A stretch of DNA of 29,486 bases from a virus: positions 1 to 29,486 of IMG/VR virus record IMGVR_UViG_3300048032_000044. The stretch is one strand, 5' to 3'. The position numbers and the translations under genes were made by a program. How positions within the stretch are numbered: the first letter of the stretch is position 1; each line of letters begins with the position of its first letter. The notes beneath the pieces were generated by a model, which worked only from the letters and a program-made list of their open reading frames with translations, searched no databases and was not told the origin of the DNA. Shown here in pieces: positions 1-6,541 of this stretch.

Positions 1-1177
1 GTGGTATAGATGTTCTATGACATTCAATGCTACTAATAACAACTTGATTTATTTCTATTGTGCAGGTGCTAATGGAGATGTAGGAATTACTACAACAGGC
101 GATAACATCTACATCCAAGATGCCCAACTTGAGCAGGGACTTGTAGCAAGAGATGTTATCACTACAACTACTGCTGCCGTATACGGAGGTATTACAGACA
201 ATACTCCAAGATTAGATTATACGGATAGTTCGTGTCCTGCACTATTGTTAGAGCCATTGAGGACTAACAATGTTCCTCATTCCGAATACCATCAAGGAAC
301 TATTGCTGCGGTAACAAGAACCTACAATACATCTGACACTCTTTCTCCAGAGGGAGTTTATAATGCAGTAAAATATGAGGTAAACGCAAACAATAGCGAC
401 CCTTATTTAAGAGTATTTAATATACCGACATCGGGGAATAGTGCTACATTTTCATTGTATGTTAAGGGAGCAAGTGGTCAATTATTCTCTATGATTTTAG
501 GGAGAGATGGCTATAATGAATTAGAGTATGAGGCTTTTAGTTTAGATGGTACTTGGCAAAGACTTGATATTTCAAAGACATTCACTACAACACCAACTAC
601 ATTGACTATTGGAGCAGAGTTTAGTCATAGTTCCGATGATGGTGTGTTAGGTCAAGAATACTATTTGTATGGTCTACAAGTAGAAGCAGCATCCTACGCA
701 ACATCCTACATACCTACCTATGGGAGTAGTGTGAGTCGTGTATTAGATTCATTAGGTTCTAATGACCTTCAAGCAAGTGGTGTAACCAATAATTCAACAG
801 GTTGGACTTACATTGTAAAGGGAACATTCAACGGAAACGGAGCAGCAGGAAACAACATATTAGTGCAAAGAGATGAGGGTGGATTCTTCTATCGTTATGG
901 TTCATCTTTTGGTTTTAGCGGAGCAACTAAAGGATATTGGACTGAATTTAATCCTAATGGTGGCTTTGCTTATATATGGGATGGTACTCAATTAAGAGTT
1001 CGTAGAGGCGGTTCGGATATTAGAACTATATCTGCTGCCGACATTGGATGGAGTGCAGGAGGTACTTCTAATTGGACTATCAATTATGTCTCTATTGCTC
1101 GTGTATCATTTGAGTTAGAGAACGCATTTATATTCAATCAAGCATTAACAAACGAAGAAATTGACTCATTAGTATAA
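1..1177 (+). CDS. Receptor-binding tail fibre, C-terminal part (5' end outside window)
   Basis: Open from the first bases: codons before the first ATG (position 17) read W-Y-R-C-S and align with W-Y-R-V-W in the fibre at 27707, so the real start lies upstream. Visible parts, in order: the end of a jelly-roll-like module with IYIQDAQLEQG (about 110-142), a PRLDY...CPALLLEP linker (about 210-256), a second module ending YGLQVEAASYATSYIPTYG (about 670-726), then a concanavalin/LamG-like domain ending in the usual ALTNEEIDSL. Such modules bind sugars in phage fibres; receptor binding at the tail tip is inferred. No GATC occurs in it. A paralogue starts at 27707. Confidence 0.75.
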   Translation, partial: WYRCSMTFNATNNNLIYFYCAGANGDVGITTTGDNIYIQDAQLEQGLVARDVITTTTAAVYGGITDNTPRLDYTDSSCPALLLEPLRTNNVPHSEYHQGTIAAVTRTYNTSDTLSPEGVYNAVKYEVNANNSDPYLRVFNIPTSGNSATFSLYVKGASGQLFSMILGRDGYNELEYEAFSLDGTWQRLDISKTFTTTPTTLTIGAEFSHSSDDGVLGQEYYLYGLQVEAASYATSYIPTYGSSVSRVLDSLGSNDLQASGVTNNSTGWTYIVKGTFNGNGAAGNNILVQRDEGGFFYRYGSSFGFSGATKGYWTEFNPNGGFAYIWDGTQLRVRRGGSDIRTISAADIGWSAGGTSNWTINYVSIARVSFELENAFIFNQALTNEEIDSLV

Positions 1178-1179
1178 CT

Positions 1180-1551
1180 ATGAAAACATTTAGAAAATAC
1201 TCATTCGGCTCTAAAGGAGCAGCAACAACTAAAATCAACGCATTAGGATTAGACGAGGATTCTAACCCTACGCACTCTCACGCCATTGTTCATCTTGGAC
1301 ACTTGGTAGAGACTGAAGGTACATACGATGACGAAGGAAACGAACTCACCGCACCTGTACTATCTTCTACCTACCATATAGATGTTCTATGGGATGGTGA
1401 GCCTGTTGAGTCTTGGGATAGTGCTATGGTATGGTGTGCGCCATTAGGCGTTCATACTTTCGGTTCATCTTCTGCTATTGCGGAATGGACAGAGGCTTGT
1501 AAGGAGTTGCATCCTGAATACTTCCCTGAACCTGAGGAGGAGTTAGTATAA
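1180..1551 (+). CDS. Small fibre-associated protein of unknown function
   Basis: A 123-residue soluble protein starting three bases after the fibre stop, so probably translated with it. It is acidic, especially at the C-terminus (PEPEEELV), and rich in Ser, His and Trp, with no signal peptide or membrane helix. The compact mixed sequence with VLWDGEP and VWCAPLGVHTFG suggests a small beta-rich fold. Position directly behind a receptor-binding protein suggests a fibre chaperone or cap, but nothing in the sequence proves this. It shares the GATC-free composition of the fibre. Confidence 0.6.
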   Translation: MKTFRKYSFGSKGAATTKINALGLDEDSNPTHSHAIVHLGHLVETEGTYDDEGNELTAPVLSSTYHIDVLWDGEPVESWDSAMVWCAPLGVHTFGSSSAIAEWTEACKELHPEYFPEPEEELV

Positions 1552-1694
1552 TGGGTAAGGACAGATACAATGTCCCACAGGACAAGAGGAGAGGATGCCT
1601 GTGCAAAGATGGGAAGAGATATTCCAGAGAATGTTGCGAAGGTGATTACATGAATCAGGGTATAGGTAACATCACAAAAAATGAAGCTGAGTAA
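1551..1694 (+). CDS. Cysteine-rich 47-residue protein
   Basis: ATG overlaps the TAA of the preceding gene (TAATG) and the end overlaps the endolysin start by 14 bases, so it is tightly coupled on both sides. It contains RRGCLCKDGKRYSRECCEG, four cysteines in a C-x-C...C-C pattern that could bind metal or form disulfides, then NQGIGNIT. Small proteins of this pattern are, to my recollection, common next to fibre and lysis genes in flavobacterial phages. Function unknown. Confidence 0.6.
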   Translation: MGKDRYNVPQDKRRGCLCKDGKRYSRECCEGDYMNQGIGNITKNEAE

Positions 1695-2139
1695 AAACTT
1701 GACATTGGCTGAGGTTACAAAATCAGCAACTGCGGTGCGTAAGGGTATCTCTAACGAGCCTACTATTGAGCATATGCAGAATCTTAAAGAGGTAGCAGAG
1801 AACATCTTTCAACCTTTAAGAGATAAGTTTGCGGTGCCTATTGCTATTACTAGTGGTTATCGTTCGGCTGATCTTAATAAAGCCATTGGCGGTAGTATTA
1901 CCTCTCAGCATTGTAAAGGTCAAGCACTTGATATTGATGCAGATGTATATGGTGGTATAACAAATAAGGAGATCTTTAATTATATTAAGGACTCGCTAGA
2001 CTTTGATCAACTGATTTGGGAGTTTGGTAATAAAAACAACCCATCATGGGTACATTGTAGTTTTATAAGTAACGGCAATCGCAGACAGATCTTACGAGCC
2101 ATTAAAAAAAACGGAAGAACAAGCTATGAACTTTATTAA
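1681..2139 (+). CDS. Endolysin, peptidase M15 family (zinc D,D-/L,D-carboxypeptidase type)
   Basis: A 152-residue single-domain protein of the M15 peptidase family (M15_3-like), which cleaves peptide cross-links in peptidoglycan. Visible motifs: ITSGYRS (about 56-62), the zinc-binding SQHCKGQALDID with His77 and Asp84, and WVHCSF supplying His125. All three expected zinc ligands are present and the length is usual for the stand-alone domain. There is no signal peptide, so it would need the holin-like product downstream (overlapping by 14 bases) to reach the periplasm. A structural role at the tail tip is the alternative, but the neighbours favour lysis. Confidence 0.85.
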   Translation: MKLSKNLTLAEVTKSATAVRKGISNEPTIEHMQNLKEVAENIFQPLRDKFAVPIAITSGYRSADLNKAIGGSITSQHCKGQALDIDADVYGGITNKEIFNYIKDSLDFDQLIWEFGNKNNPSWVHCSFISNGNRRQILRAIKKNGRTSYELY

Positions 2140-2347
2140 GATATTTAAAGACACTAACGACTGGAACGAGAAAACCATCATAGGTTTCTTATCGTTTGCT
2201 GTTATGGTGTTGGTTATGGTAGCCGATGTAGTTACAGGTTGGTTAGGCAAAGATCTACTCGTAAACGAGTTTATCTACAACTCATTTGTATTTATAACAT
2301 TAGGCAGCTTTGGTATTGCAGGTCTAGAAAAGTTTGCTAAGAAATGA
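2126..2347 (+). CDS. Holin-like protein with two membrane helices
   Basis: A 73-residue protein overlapping the endolysin end. Two hydrophobic stretches are visible: about residues 18-38 (IIGFLSFAVMVLVMVADVV) and 50-68 (IYNSFVFITLGSFGIAGL), with a polar linker and a Lys-rich C-terminal tail. Size, helix number and position behind the endolysin fit a class II-like holin that opens the inner membrane. The next gene starts at an ATGA overlap. Family membership cannot be named from sequence alone. Confidence 0.65.
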   Translation: MNFIKIFKDTNDWNEKTIIGFLSFAVMVLVMVADVVTGWLGKDLLVNEFIYNSFVFITLGSFGIAGLEKFAKK

Positions 2348-2508
2348 CAGAGGCAGATATAAAACTGATATTGCTTAACGCAAGTACATTTGCTATTAGC
2401 TTTGCTCATATAGAAATGGCTCTAAAGATTGCGTTGCTATTGGTCTCTATTGGATATACAGCGCAGCGTTGGTATATAATGTACAAGAATAATGGCTCAG
2501 GAGAGTAA
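2344..2508 (+). CDS. Small membrane protein in the lysis cassette
   Basis: A 54-residue protein starting at an ATGA overlap with the holin-like gene. Residues about 6-22 are moderately hydrophobic and about 25-38 (MALKIALLLVSIGY) form a likely membrane helix, followed by a Trp/Tyr-rich and basic end. Could be a holin partner or antiholin; function unknown. Its 3' end overlaps the next gene by 17 bases. Confidence 0.5.
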   Translation: MTEADIKLILLNASTFAISFAHIEMALKIALLLVSIGYTAQRWYIMYKNNGSGE

Positions 2509-2743
2509 ATCTTTTTTAAAGGAGAATTGGTCAATGTTGATATGGCTTGTTGCAGCAGTGTTTGCAGCAGGTGGTATTTATGCTGAATTCTCATCATTAA
2601 AGATGGAGTTAAATGTAGTGCATGAAAGATTAGATAAAAAGATTCTAGTCATAGAGAATTTGGAGGGAAGAATTTACGATATTGAAAAACACTTAGAATA
2701 CGAAAAAGGATATAATGACTCACAAAGAAATAAACCAAGATAG
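2492..2743 (+). CDS. Single-pass membrane protein with coiled coil (possible inner-membrane spanin)
   Basis: An 83-residue protein with a short polar N-terminus, one membrane helix (about residues 15-32, MLIWLVAAVFAAGGIYAEF) and then a long charged helix with heptad spacing (about 34-72) before a basic tail. N-in membrane anchor plus periplasmic coiled coil is the layout of Rz-type inner-membrane spanins. It sits between the holin-like gene and a lipoprotein gene, as expected for that role. However the lipoprotein may itself be a complete one-piece spanin, so this could be another lysis accessory. Confidence 0.5.
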   Translation: MAQESKSFLKENWSMLIWLVAAVFAAGGIYAEFSSLKMELNVVHERLDKKILVIENLEGRIYDIEKHLEYEKGYNDSQRNKPR

Positions 2744-2834
2744 TTTTGAAGACTTTATTGATGAACTAACAGACCAAGAGCAACCTAGTTGCAACATTGA
2801 TAACCCTGAAGATTGCGAAGCATGTGGGTCGTAA
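2715..2834 (+). CDS. Small acidic protein with three cysteines
   Basis: A 39-residue ORF that overlaps the preceding gene by 29 bases and the following lipoprotein gene by 13. The product is very acidic and ends in SCNIDNPEDCEACGS, three Cys in its last 14 residues. Coupling to its neighbours supports translation; function is unknown. Confidence 0.4.
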   Translation: MTHKEINQDSFEDFIDELTDQEQPSCNIDNPEDCEACGS

Positions 2835-3235
2835 GAGGAGCAGTTCTAATAGGGCTGCTTTTTTTGGCTCAGGGATGTGGTGCGAAGTGGCACCTAAATC
2901 GTGCGATTGCAAAAGATCCAACGATGCTAGATTCAGTTGTTCTGAAAGTGGATACAATGATCGTAACAGAAAATAAGAGCATTAGGGACACGATAATTCT
3001 TCAAGAGTATGATACCATCACTTTAGAAAGAAATGCCGTTAGAGTTAAGATACAGCGTATTAATGATACAATAAGAATAGATGCTGAGTGTCTATCAGAC
3101 ACGATAAGAATACAAGAAGAGATTAGAGTACCTCAGATTATATATCAAGAAAAAAAATTTAACTCTAAGTATTTATGGATTTTGCTTGTTTCAATAATAA
3201 TATATACATTAGTATTATTAAGACTTACTAAGTAA
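2822..3235 (+). CDS. Lipoprotein with C-terminal membrane helix, candidate unimolecular spanin
   Basis: I chose ATG 2822; an in-frame TTG at 2813 adds only three residues. The product (137 aa) begins with a hydrophobic signal ending LFLAQGCG, giving a lipid-modified Cys19, although the -3 residue is Ala rather than the usual Leu. A long polar stretch rich in DTI repeats follows, and residues about 116-132 (YLWILLVSIIIYTLVLL) form a membrane helix with a short basic tail. An N-terminal outer-membrane lipid anchor plus a C-terminal inner-membrane helix is the architecture of u-spanins such as phage T1 gp11, which fuse the two membranes in the last lysis step. Topology is inferred. Confidence 0.6.
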   Translation: MWVVRGAVLIGLLFLAQGCGAKWHLNRAIAKDPTMLDSVVLKVDTMIVTENKSIRDTIILQEYDTITLERNAVRVKIQRINDTIRIDAECLSDTIRIQEEIRVPQIIYQEKKFNSKYLWILLVSIIIYTLVLLRLTK

Positions 3236-3236
3236 G

Positions 3237-3273
3237 TATATATATTATATATATATTATTATTATATTATAAT
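3237..3273 (+). repeat. 37-base A/T-only tract
   Basis: Every base from 3237 to 3273 is A or T, made of short TA and TAT repeats, filling the gap between the lysis lipoprotein and the next small gene. It may be a promoter region, an easily unwound element or simple low-complexity spacer. No hairpin with a T-run was seen here. Confidence 0.5.
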
Positions 3274-3424
3274 GACAAGGAGACAACACAGCTTATCCAT
3301 TGAAAATGGAAATATCAAAGATGACTACCATAACCACTTCTTATCTCACTTTGGATTTTATGATGAAGTAAGATCTAATCACAATACTTTTTGGAAGTAT
3401 TACCAAACAGAGCAGAGCATATGA
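3272..3424 (+). CDS. 50-residue ORF, unknown
   Basis: First of a chain of tiny overlapping ORFs leading into the resolvase gene. The product is rich in His, Asn and aromatic residues (HFLSHFGFYDEVRSNHNTFW) with a basic start (MTRRQ). Its stop overlaps the next ATG (ATGA). No recognised domain. Confidence 0.4.
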   Translation: MTRRQHSLSIENGNIKDDYHNHFLSHFGFYDEVRSNHNTFWKYYQTEQSI

Positions 3425-3561
3425 CAATGAGAGATGCACAGACTTTAGCAGTTAGCCTTAATGACAAGGGATATACTGCTTGGGCAGTTCAAGGCTTTAG
3501 CGTTAAGCTAATGATTAATGGAGTATTATACGAAATAAAAGAAGCAGATGAGAGATCCTAA
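3421..3561 (+). CDS. 46-residue ORF, unknown
   Basis: Begins at an ATGA overlap and overlaps the next start by 14 bases. The sequence alternates like a small alpha-beta fold (GYTAWAVQGFSVKLMINGVLYEIK). No family recognised; support comes from coupled starts on both sides. Confidence 0.4.
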   Translation: MTMRDAQTLAVSLNDKGYTAWAVQGFSVKLMINGVLYEIKEADERS

Positions 3562-3721
3562 CATTGATAGATACCTTCATAAGATGGCTATGCTATTTCA
3601 GAACTTAGGATCAGAATCAACTCCTGAAGAAAGGATCTATGCCAAGGAAGAAGAAAGAAGATATTTAGGTAGAATAGCAGAGATTGATTTGGAGTATGCT
3701 CAGAGATTAGGATATGACTGA
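3548..3721 (+). CDS. 57-residue charged helical ORF, unknown
   Basis: A strongly charged, helix-forming protein with EERIYAKEEERRYLGRIAEI in its middle. It overlaps the preceding ORF by 14 bases and the resolvase gene by 8, so it probably belongs to the same transcript. Function unknown. Confidence 0.4.
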   Translation: MRDPNIDRYLHKMAMLFQNLGSESTPEERIYAKEEERRYLGRIAEIDLEYAQRLGYD

Positions 3722-4082
3722 TCACACTAAAATAGAGATTGTACTAGGTAAGATTCCTAGCTTAAATAAGTTCTATTCATCTCCTCATTGGACATTTAGA
3801 TCTAAAGAGAAAACCAAATGGAAGCAGATCGTTACCGATCAACTAGACTACGACTTTCAGTTTGAAAGCTGTGTTATTACAGCAAAGGTTAATTACAGAT
3901 ACGATTTAGACAATTGTATTATGGCTATCAAGTTCACTCAAGATGCATTGGTAGATGCAGGTATGATAGCAGATGACAATAAGAAATTCATAAGGGCAGT
4001 TCGTATAGAACCTGCTACCGATATTCCTAAGAATACATCAGTGATTCAGATAGAGGGAAAAATAATTAACAAACTTTTTTAA
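3714..4082 (+). CDS. RusA-like Holliday junction resolvase
   Basis: A 122-residue protein matching the RusA endonuclease pattern: an N-terminal strand with GKIPSLNKFYSS, then YRYDLDNCIMAIKFTQDALVD and MIADDNK. Acidic residues at Asp64, Asp66, Asp77 and Asp87/88 fall where RusA places its magnesium-binding aspartates. RusA enzymes cut four-way DNA junctions and clear branched DNA before packaging. Length is typical. It closes the small-ORF cluster and lies just before a promoter-like gap and the SSB-like gene. Confidence 0.8.
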   Translation: MTDHTKIEIVLGKIPSLNKFYSSPHWTFRSKEKTKWKQIVTDQLDYDFQFESCVITAKVNYRYDLDNCIMAIKFTQDALVDAGMIADDNKKFIRAVRIEPATDIPKNTSVIQIEGKIINKLF

Positions 4083-4141
4083 TAATCCCTTTTCCAATTC
4101 AACTTTTCTTGTTTTCTTTACAATGTAAAAGAACAAGAGAT
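4083..4141 (+). promoter_or_regulatory. Promoter-like gap before the SSB-like gene unit
   Basis: A 59-base gap holding TTTACAATGTAA (4117-4128) followed by AAGAACAAGAGAT and the ATG at 4142. The same twelve bases occur at 8633-8644 before another gene with a similar AACAAGAGAG leader, so they are probably part of a promoter with a short leader. The match to the flavobacterial TAnnTTTG box is weak here. Confidence 0.4.
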
Positions 4142-4339
4142 ATGAAATCAACTAAGATTACAAAAGGGTATTACCAAGTAAATCATTCAAGAGGTATAAT
4201 TAATTTAGCTTTTGATAAAGATCTAGAAGGAGAGAATAAATGGAATGTTTGGAGTGAAGACTTTGAAATTTTAGAATTTATGGATGGCCTTTGGTATACC
4301 AAGAAAGAAGCCTTAGATATGATTCAATCAGAATTATAA
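4142..4339 (+). CDS. 65-residue protein, unknown
   Basis: Start chosen at ATG 4142 because an AAGAGA leader and promoter-like box lie just upstream; an in-frame TTG at 4109 would run through that box. The sequence (ITKGYYQVNH..., WNVWSEDFEILEFMDGLWYTKKEALDMI) looks like a small alpha-beta protein ending in a helix. No family recognised. First gene of the unit that ends at the terminator near 5027. Confidence 0.6.
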   Translation: MKSTKITKGYYQVNHSRGIINLAFDKDLEGENKWNVWSEDFEILEFMDGLWYTKKEALDMIQSEL

Positions 4340-4352
4340 ATAAAAGAGAGAT

Positions 4353-4493
4353 ATGCAAACACAAACTATTTATCAGGTCTTGGATGATCTAACTGCATTC
4401 GCAGAGAACTTAGGAAGCGAATGGATGGAAGAGCGGTTAGCAATGCTAGAGGCTCATATTGGAGTATTAGAAATTAATCAATCAACTAAATAA
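4353..4493 (+). CDS. 46-residue helical protein, unknown
   Basis: Preceded by AAAAGAGAGAT, the same purine leader seen before several genes here. The product is acidic and helix-forming (VLDDLTAFAENLGSEW...LAMLEAHIGVLE). It ends two bases before the SSB-like gene and so is likely cotranslated. Function unknown. Confidence 0.5.
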   Translation: MQTQTIYQVLDDLTAFAENLGSEWMEERLAMLEAHIGVLEINQSTK

Positions 4494-4495
4494 TT

Positions 4496-5005
4496 ATGAA
4501 GAAAGGAAAAGTTGTTAGTGTAACTCCACAAGGAGATTACCAACTAAGAGATGGAAAGACATTGTACAAATTTCAAGTATCGTTTGACAATGGCGATTCG
4601 GGAGAGTATTCATCAGTCAAGCCTGATCAAAGTAAATTTGTTGCAGGTACAGAAGCAGAGTACGAGATTAACTCAACTCAATATGGTAATCGCATTAAGC
4701 CTGTATATAATCAAGGTGGTGGTTTCTCAGGCGGATCTTCTAACTACTCCTCTAAGGGTAGCGATACTCAAGAGATGATAGTACGACAGACTGCTTTAAA
4801 AGCGGCGGTAGACTTTCTAAAAGAGAAACAAGCCAAGAGTACAGATGTGCTTAAAGTAGCAGACTCATTTGTGGAATGGGTACTAAAGTCTAATGAGAAA
4901 GAAGAAACCACATACAATACACACTTCTCATCAAGAGAAGAAAAAATTGAGGTAGCAAACGCTATTGTAAACGGACAAGCAGCAGATGATGATTTACCAT
5001 TCTAG
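4496..5005 (+). CDS. Single-stranded DNA-binding protein-like (OB fold with acidic tail)
   Basis: A 169-residue protein. Residues 1-70 look like a small OB-type barrel (GKVVSVTPQGDYQLRDGKTLYKFQVSFDNG); a Gly/Ser-rich linker follows (GGGFSGGSSNYSS), then a helical section (about 90-130), and the last six residues are DDDLPF. That terminal acidic peptide closely resembles the SSB tip (DDDIPF in many bacteria) that recruits replication and repair partners. The N-terminal half is not a textbook SSB, so a divergent phage SSB or related recombination protein is the best reading. It is followed directly by a terminator. Confidence 0.65.
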   Translation: MKKGKVVSVTPQGDYQLRDGKTLYKFQVSFDNGDSGEYSSVKPDQSKFVAGTEAEYEINSTQYGNRIKPVYNQGGGFSGGSSNYSSKGSDTQEMIVRQTALKAAVDFLKEKQAKSTDVLKVADSFVEWVLKSNEKEETTYNTHFSSREEKIEVANAIVNGQAADDDLPF

Positions 5006-5026
5006 TTGATTGATTGTGTTAGGCAG

Positions 5027-5056
5027 AGAGGGGTAGAAATACTCCTCTTTTTTTTT
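5027..5056 (+). terminator. Intrinsic terminator after the SSB-like gene
   Basis: AGAGGGGTA (5027-5035) pairs with TACTCCTCT (5040-5048) across a GAAA tetraloop, with one G-T wobble, and runs into nine T (5048-5056). A clear factor-independent terminator separating this unit from the helicase operon. Confidence 0.85.
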
Positions 5057-5099
5057 ATCAATATCAGAGATGTTAAAATTCTTTGTTTAAATTAGAGTG
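5057..5099 (+). promoter_or_regulatory. Possible promoter region before the helicase gene
   Basis: The only gap between the terminator and the helicase operon. It contains TTGTTTAAATTAGA (5083-5096), nearly the same as TTGTTTAATTAGA at 22371-22383 before the scaffold and capsid genes. A new transcript must begin about here, but the box does not fit TAnnTTTG well. Confidence 0.35.
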
Positions 5100-6023
5100 A
5101 TGATACACAAACACATAATACAATCAAATAAAACCCTTCGCTACTTAGAGATGGCAAGGGAGGGTAAGATCTCACAAGCATCAAGATTTGGTGTAAATCA
5201 AATAGATGACTTTCTAAGATTTAAAAAAGGAAACTTTATTGTGGTTACAGGACACGCAAATGTTGGTAAGACACATACGATGACCTATCTACAATTGCTA
5301 CATACCTTAGAGAACGGCACACGATGGTTAATCTACTCATCAGAGAATGAAGTACAATCATTACAGCGTAAGCTAATAGAGTTTCTAGCAGGTAAACCAA
5401 TTAATCAGATAGATGAAGCAACATTTTGGAGACATCACGCTTTTGTTGAGGGACATTGGGCATTTTTAGATAGTGAGTTAATCGTTAATGCTTTTGAACT
5501 TTTAGATATAGCAAGAGAGATCTATGATGCGTGGGAGTTTCAAGGAATGATGATAGATCCTTATAATTCACTAACCATTAGAAAAGAAGATCTCAAGGGA
5601 ATCTCTACACACGAATACCACTACGAAGTTACATCGCATATAAGAAAGTTTTGTAAGGAGTATGGTATAACCACAATACTAAATACCCACCCTGCAACAC
5701 AAGCCTTAAGACAGATTCATAAGGGATCACACGAATACACAGGACATACAATGCCACCTATGGCTTCAGATGTAGAGGGCGGTGGTAAGTTTGTAAATAG
5801 ATCAGATGAGTTTTTTGTAATACATAGGTACACGCAACACAATACAGATTGGATCTATACAGATATTCATGTAAGAAAAGTAAAGGAACTTGAAAGCGGT
5901 GGTAGACCAACGCCCTTAGATAGCCCTATTAGAATGGAATCTACAAAGGGAAATAGTGGGTTTAGAATTAATGGTTTAGATTTGATAACTAAAGAAACGA
6001 TAATTGATGGATCTCCATTTTGA
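5100..6023 (+). CDS. DnaB-like replicative helicase (SF4, RecA-type core)
   Basis: Start set at ATG 5100; a GTG lies immediately before it. The 307-residue product is a RecA-type core only: Walker A GHANVGKT (51-58), a Glu in SSENE (about 82), Walker B MMIDPYN with Asp153, LNTHPA (about 200) in the usual polar motif, and a late DIHVRKVKELESGGRP stretch typical of DnaB and Twinkle helicases. The N-terminal primase-interacting domain of full DnaB (about 450 aa) is missing, so it is either a minimal helicase or relies on host DnaB/DnaG. It heads the replication operon behind a terminator. Confidence 0.8.
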   Translation: MIHKHIIQSNKTLRYLEMAREGKISQASRFGVNQIDDFLRFKKGNFIVVTGHANVGKTHTMTYLQLLHTLENGTRWLIYSSENEVQSLQRKLIEFLAGKPINQIDEATFWRHHAFVEGHWAFLDSELIVNAFELLDIAREIYDAWEFQGMMIDPYNSLTIRKEDLKGISTHEYHYEVTSHIRKFCKEYGITTILNTHPATQALRQIHKGSHEYTGHTMPPMASDVEGGGKFVNRSDEFFVIHRYTQHNTDWIYTDIHVRKVKELESGGRPTPLDSPIRMESTKGNSGFRINGLDLITKETIIDGSPF

Positions 6024-6321
6024 GGGTAATAGGCTATATTATATGGAAAAGGAAGCCGAACTATATAAATGTTTGGACTACCTAAGTAAAGAATTAAGTG
6101 AGCAGGAGAAGATGACCACAGAGAATATGTGGGAAGTCTTTCAGATCTGTGCAGATACAGCAGCAGTTTACAGACATATTACAGATTACTTTACTACTCT
6201 AGATAAACTCATTCTAGATGCTAGAATTAAGAATGGTAAACTCAAGCAAGATCTTTACGATATAAAAAAAGAAAACGAACGGCTTACAGAAGCACTAAGC
6301 AGATACATGGATGAATTTTAA
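6007..6321 (+). CDS. Coiled-coil protein, unknown
   Basis: ATG 6007 overlaps the helicase end by 17 bases; ATG 6043 is an alternative start. The product is helical throughout, with a C-terminal heptad-rich segment (about residues 70-98, KNGKLKQDLYDIKKENERL). Position between helicase and DnaA-like genes suggests a replication accessory or helicase-loading partner, but no motif supports this directly. Its end overlaps the next gene by 11 bases. Confidence 0.5.
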   Translation: MDLHFEGNRLYYMEKEAELYKCLDYLSKELSEQEKMTTENMWEVFQICADTAAVYRHITDYFTTLDKLILDARIKNGKLKQDLYDIKKENERLTEALSRYMDEF

Positions 6322-6541
6322 GAGAAAGATGCTTAATGGTCAAAGATTTGAGATTAGCGGTATGGAGTTTATATGTATTGAAACTCACGCATACTTTCAA
6401 ACTAGAACTGATGGTGAAGAATCAGATATTGATGTAGGAAGTAGCTACTACATCGTTAGAAATACCTCAACAGGTAAGCTGCACAGAATACCATTTCAAA
6501 AAATAATTGACAAAGAAAACGAGATCAAATGGAAGATTTAA
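6311..6541 (+). CDS. 76-residue protein, unknown
   Basis: Basic N-terminus (MNFKRKMLNGQRF) then a beta-rich sequence with MEFICIETHAYFQTR and SYYIVRNTSTGKLHRIPF. It resembles small modulator-type folds but no family is recognised. It overlaps both neighbours (11 bases before, 13 after). Confidence 0.5.
   Translation: MNFKRKMLNGQRFEISGMEFICIETHAYFQTRTDGEESDIDVGSSYYIVRNTSTGKLHRIPFQKIIDKENEIKWKI

Noticed and set aside
1452-1805. Minus-strand open frame, and similar ones elsewhere (for example 7759-8058, 10917-11381, 22756-22983, 23656-23880, 26539-26775).
   Set aside because: Each lies opposite a well-supported + strand gene, has no protein family resemblance and reads as the complement of normal codon patterns.
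2813-2821. TTG start for the lysis lipoprotein.
   Set aside because: An ATG three codons later (2822) gives a cleaner signal peptide.
4551-4778. Second + strand frame inside the SSB-like gene.
   Set aside because: Composition is unlike a protein and the overlapped frame has the convincing acidic C-terminal tail.
5027-5056. CRISPR-like or tRNA-like structure in the hairpin gaps.
   Set aside because: Each hairpin is single, short and followed by a T-run; no repeat-spacer pattern or cloverleaf was seen in any gap.
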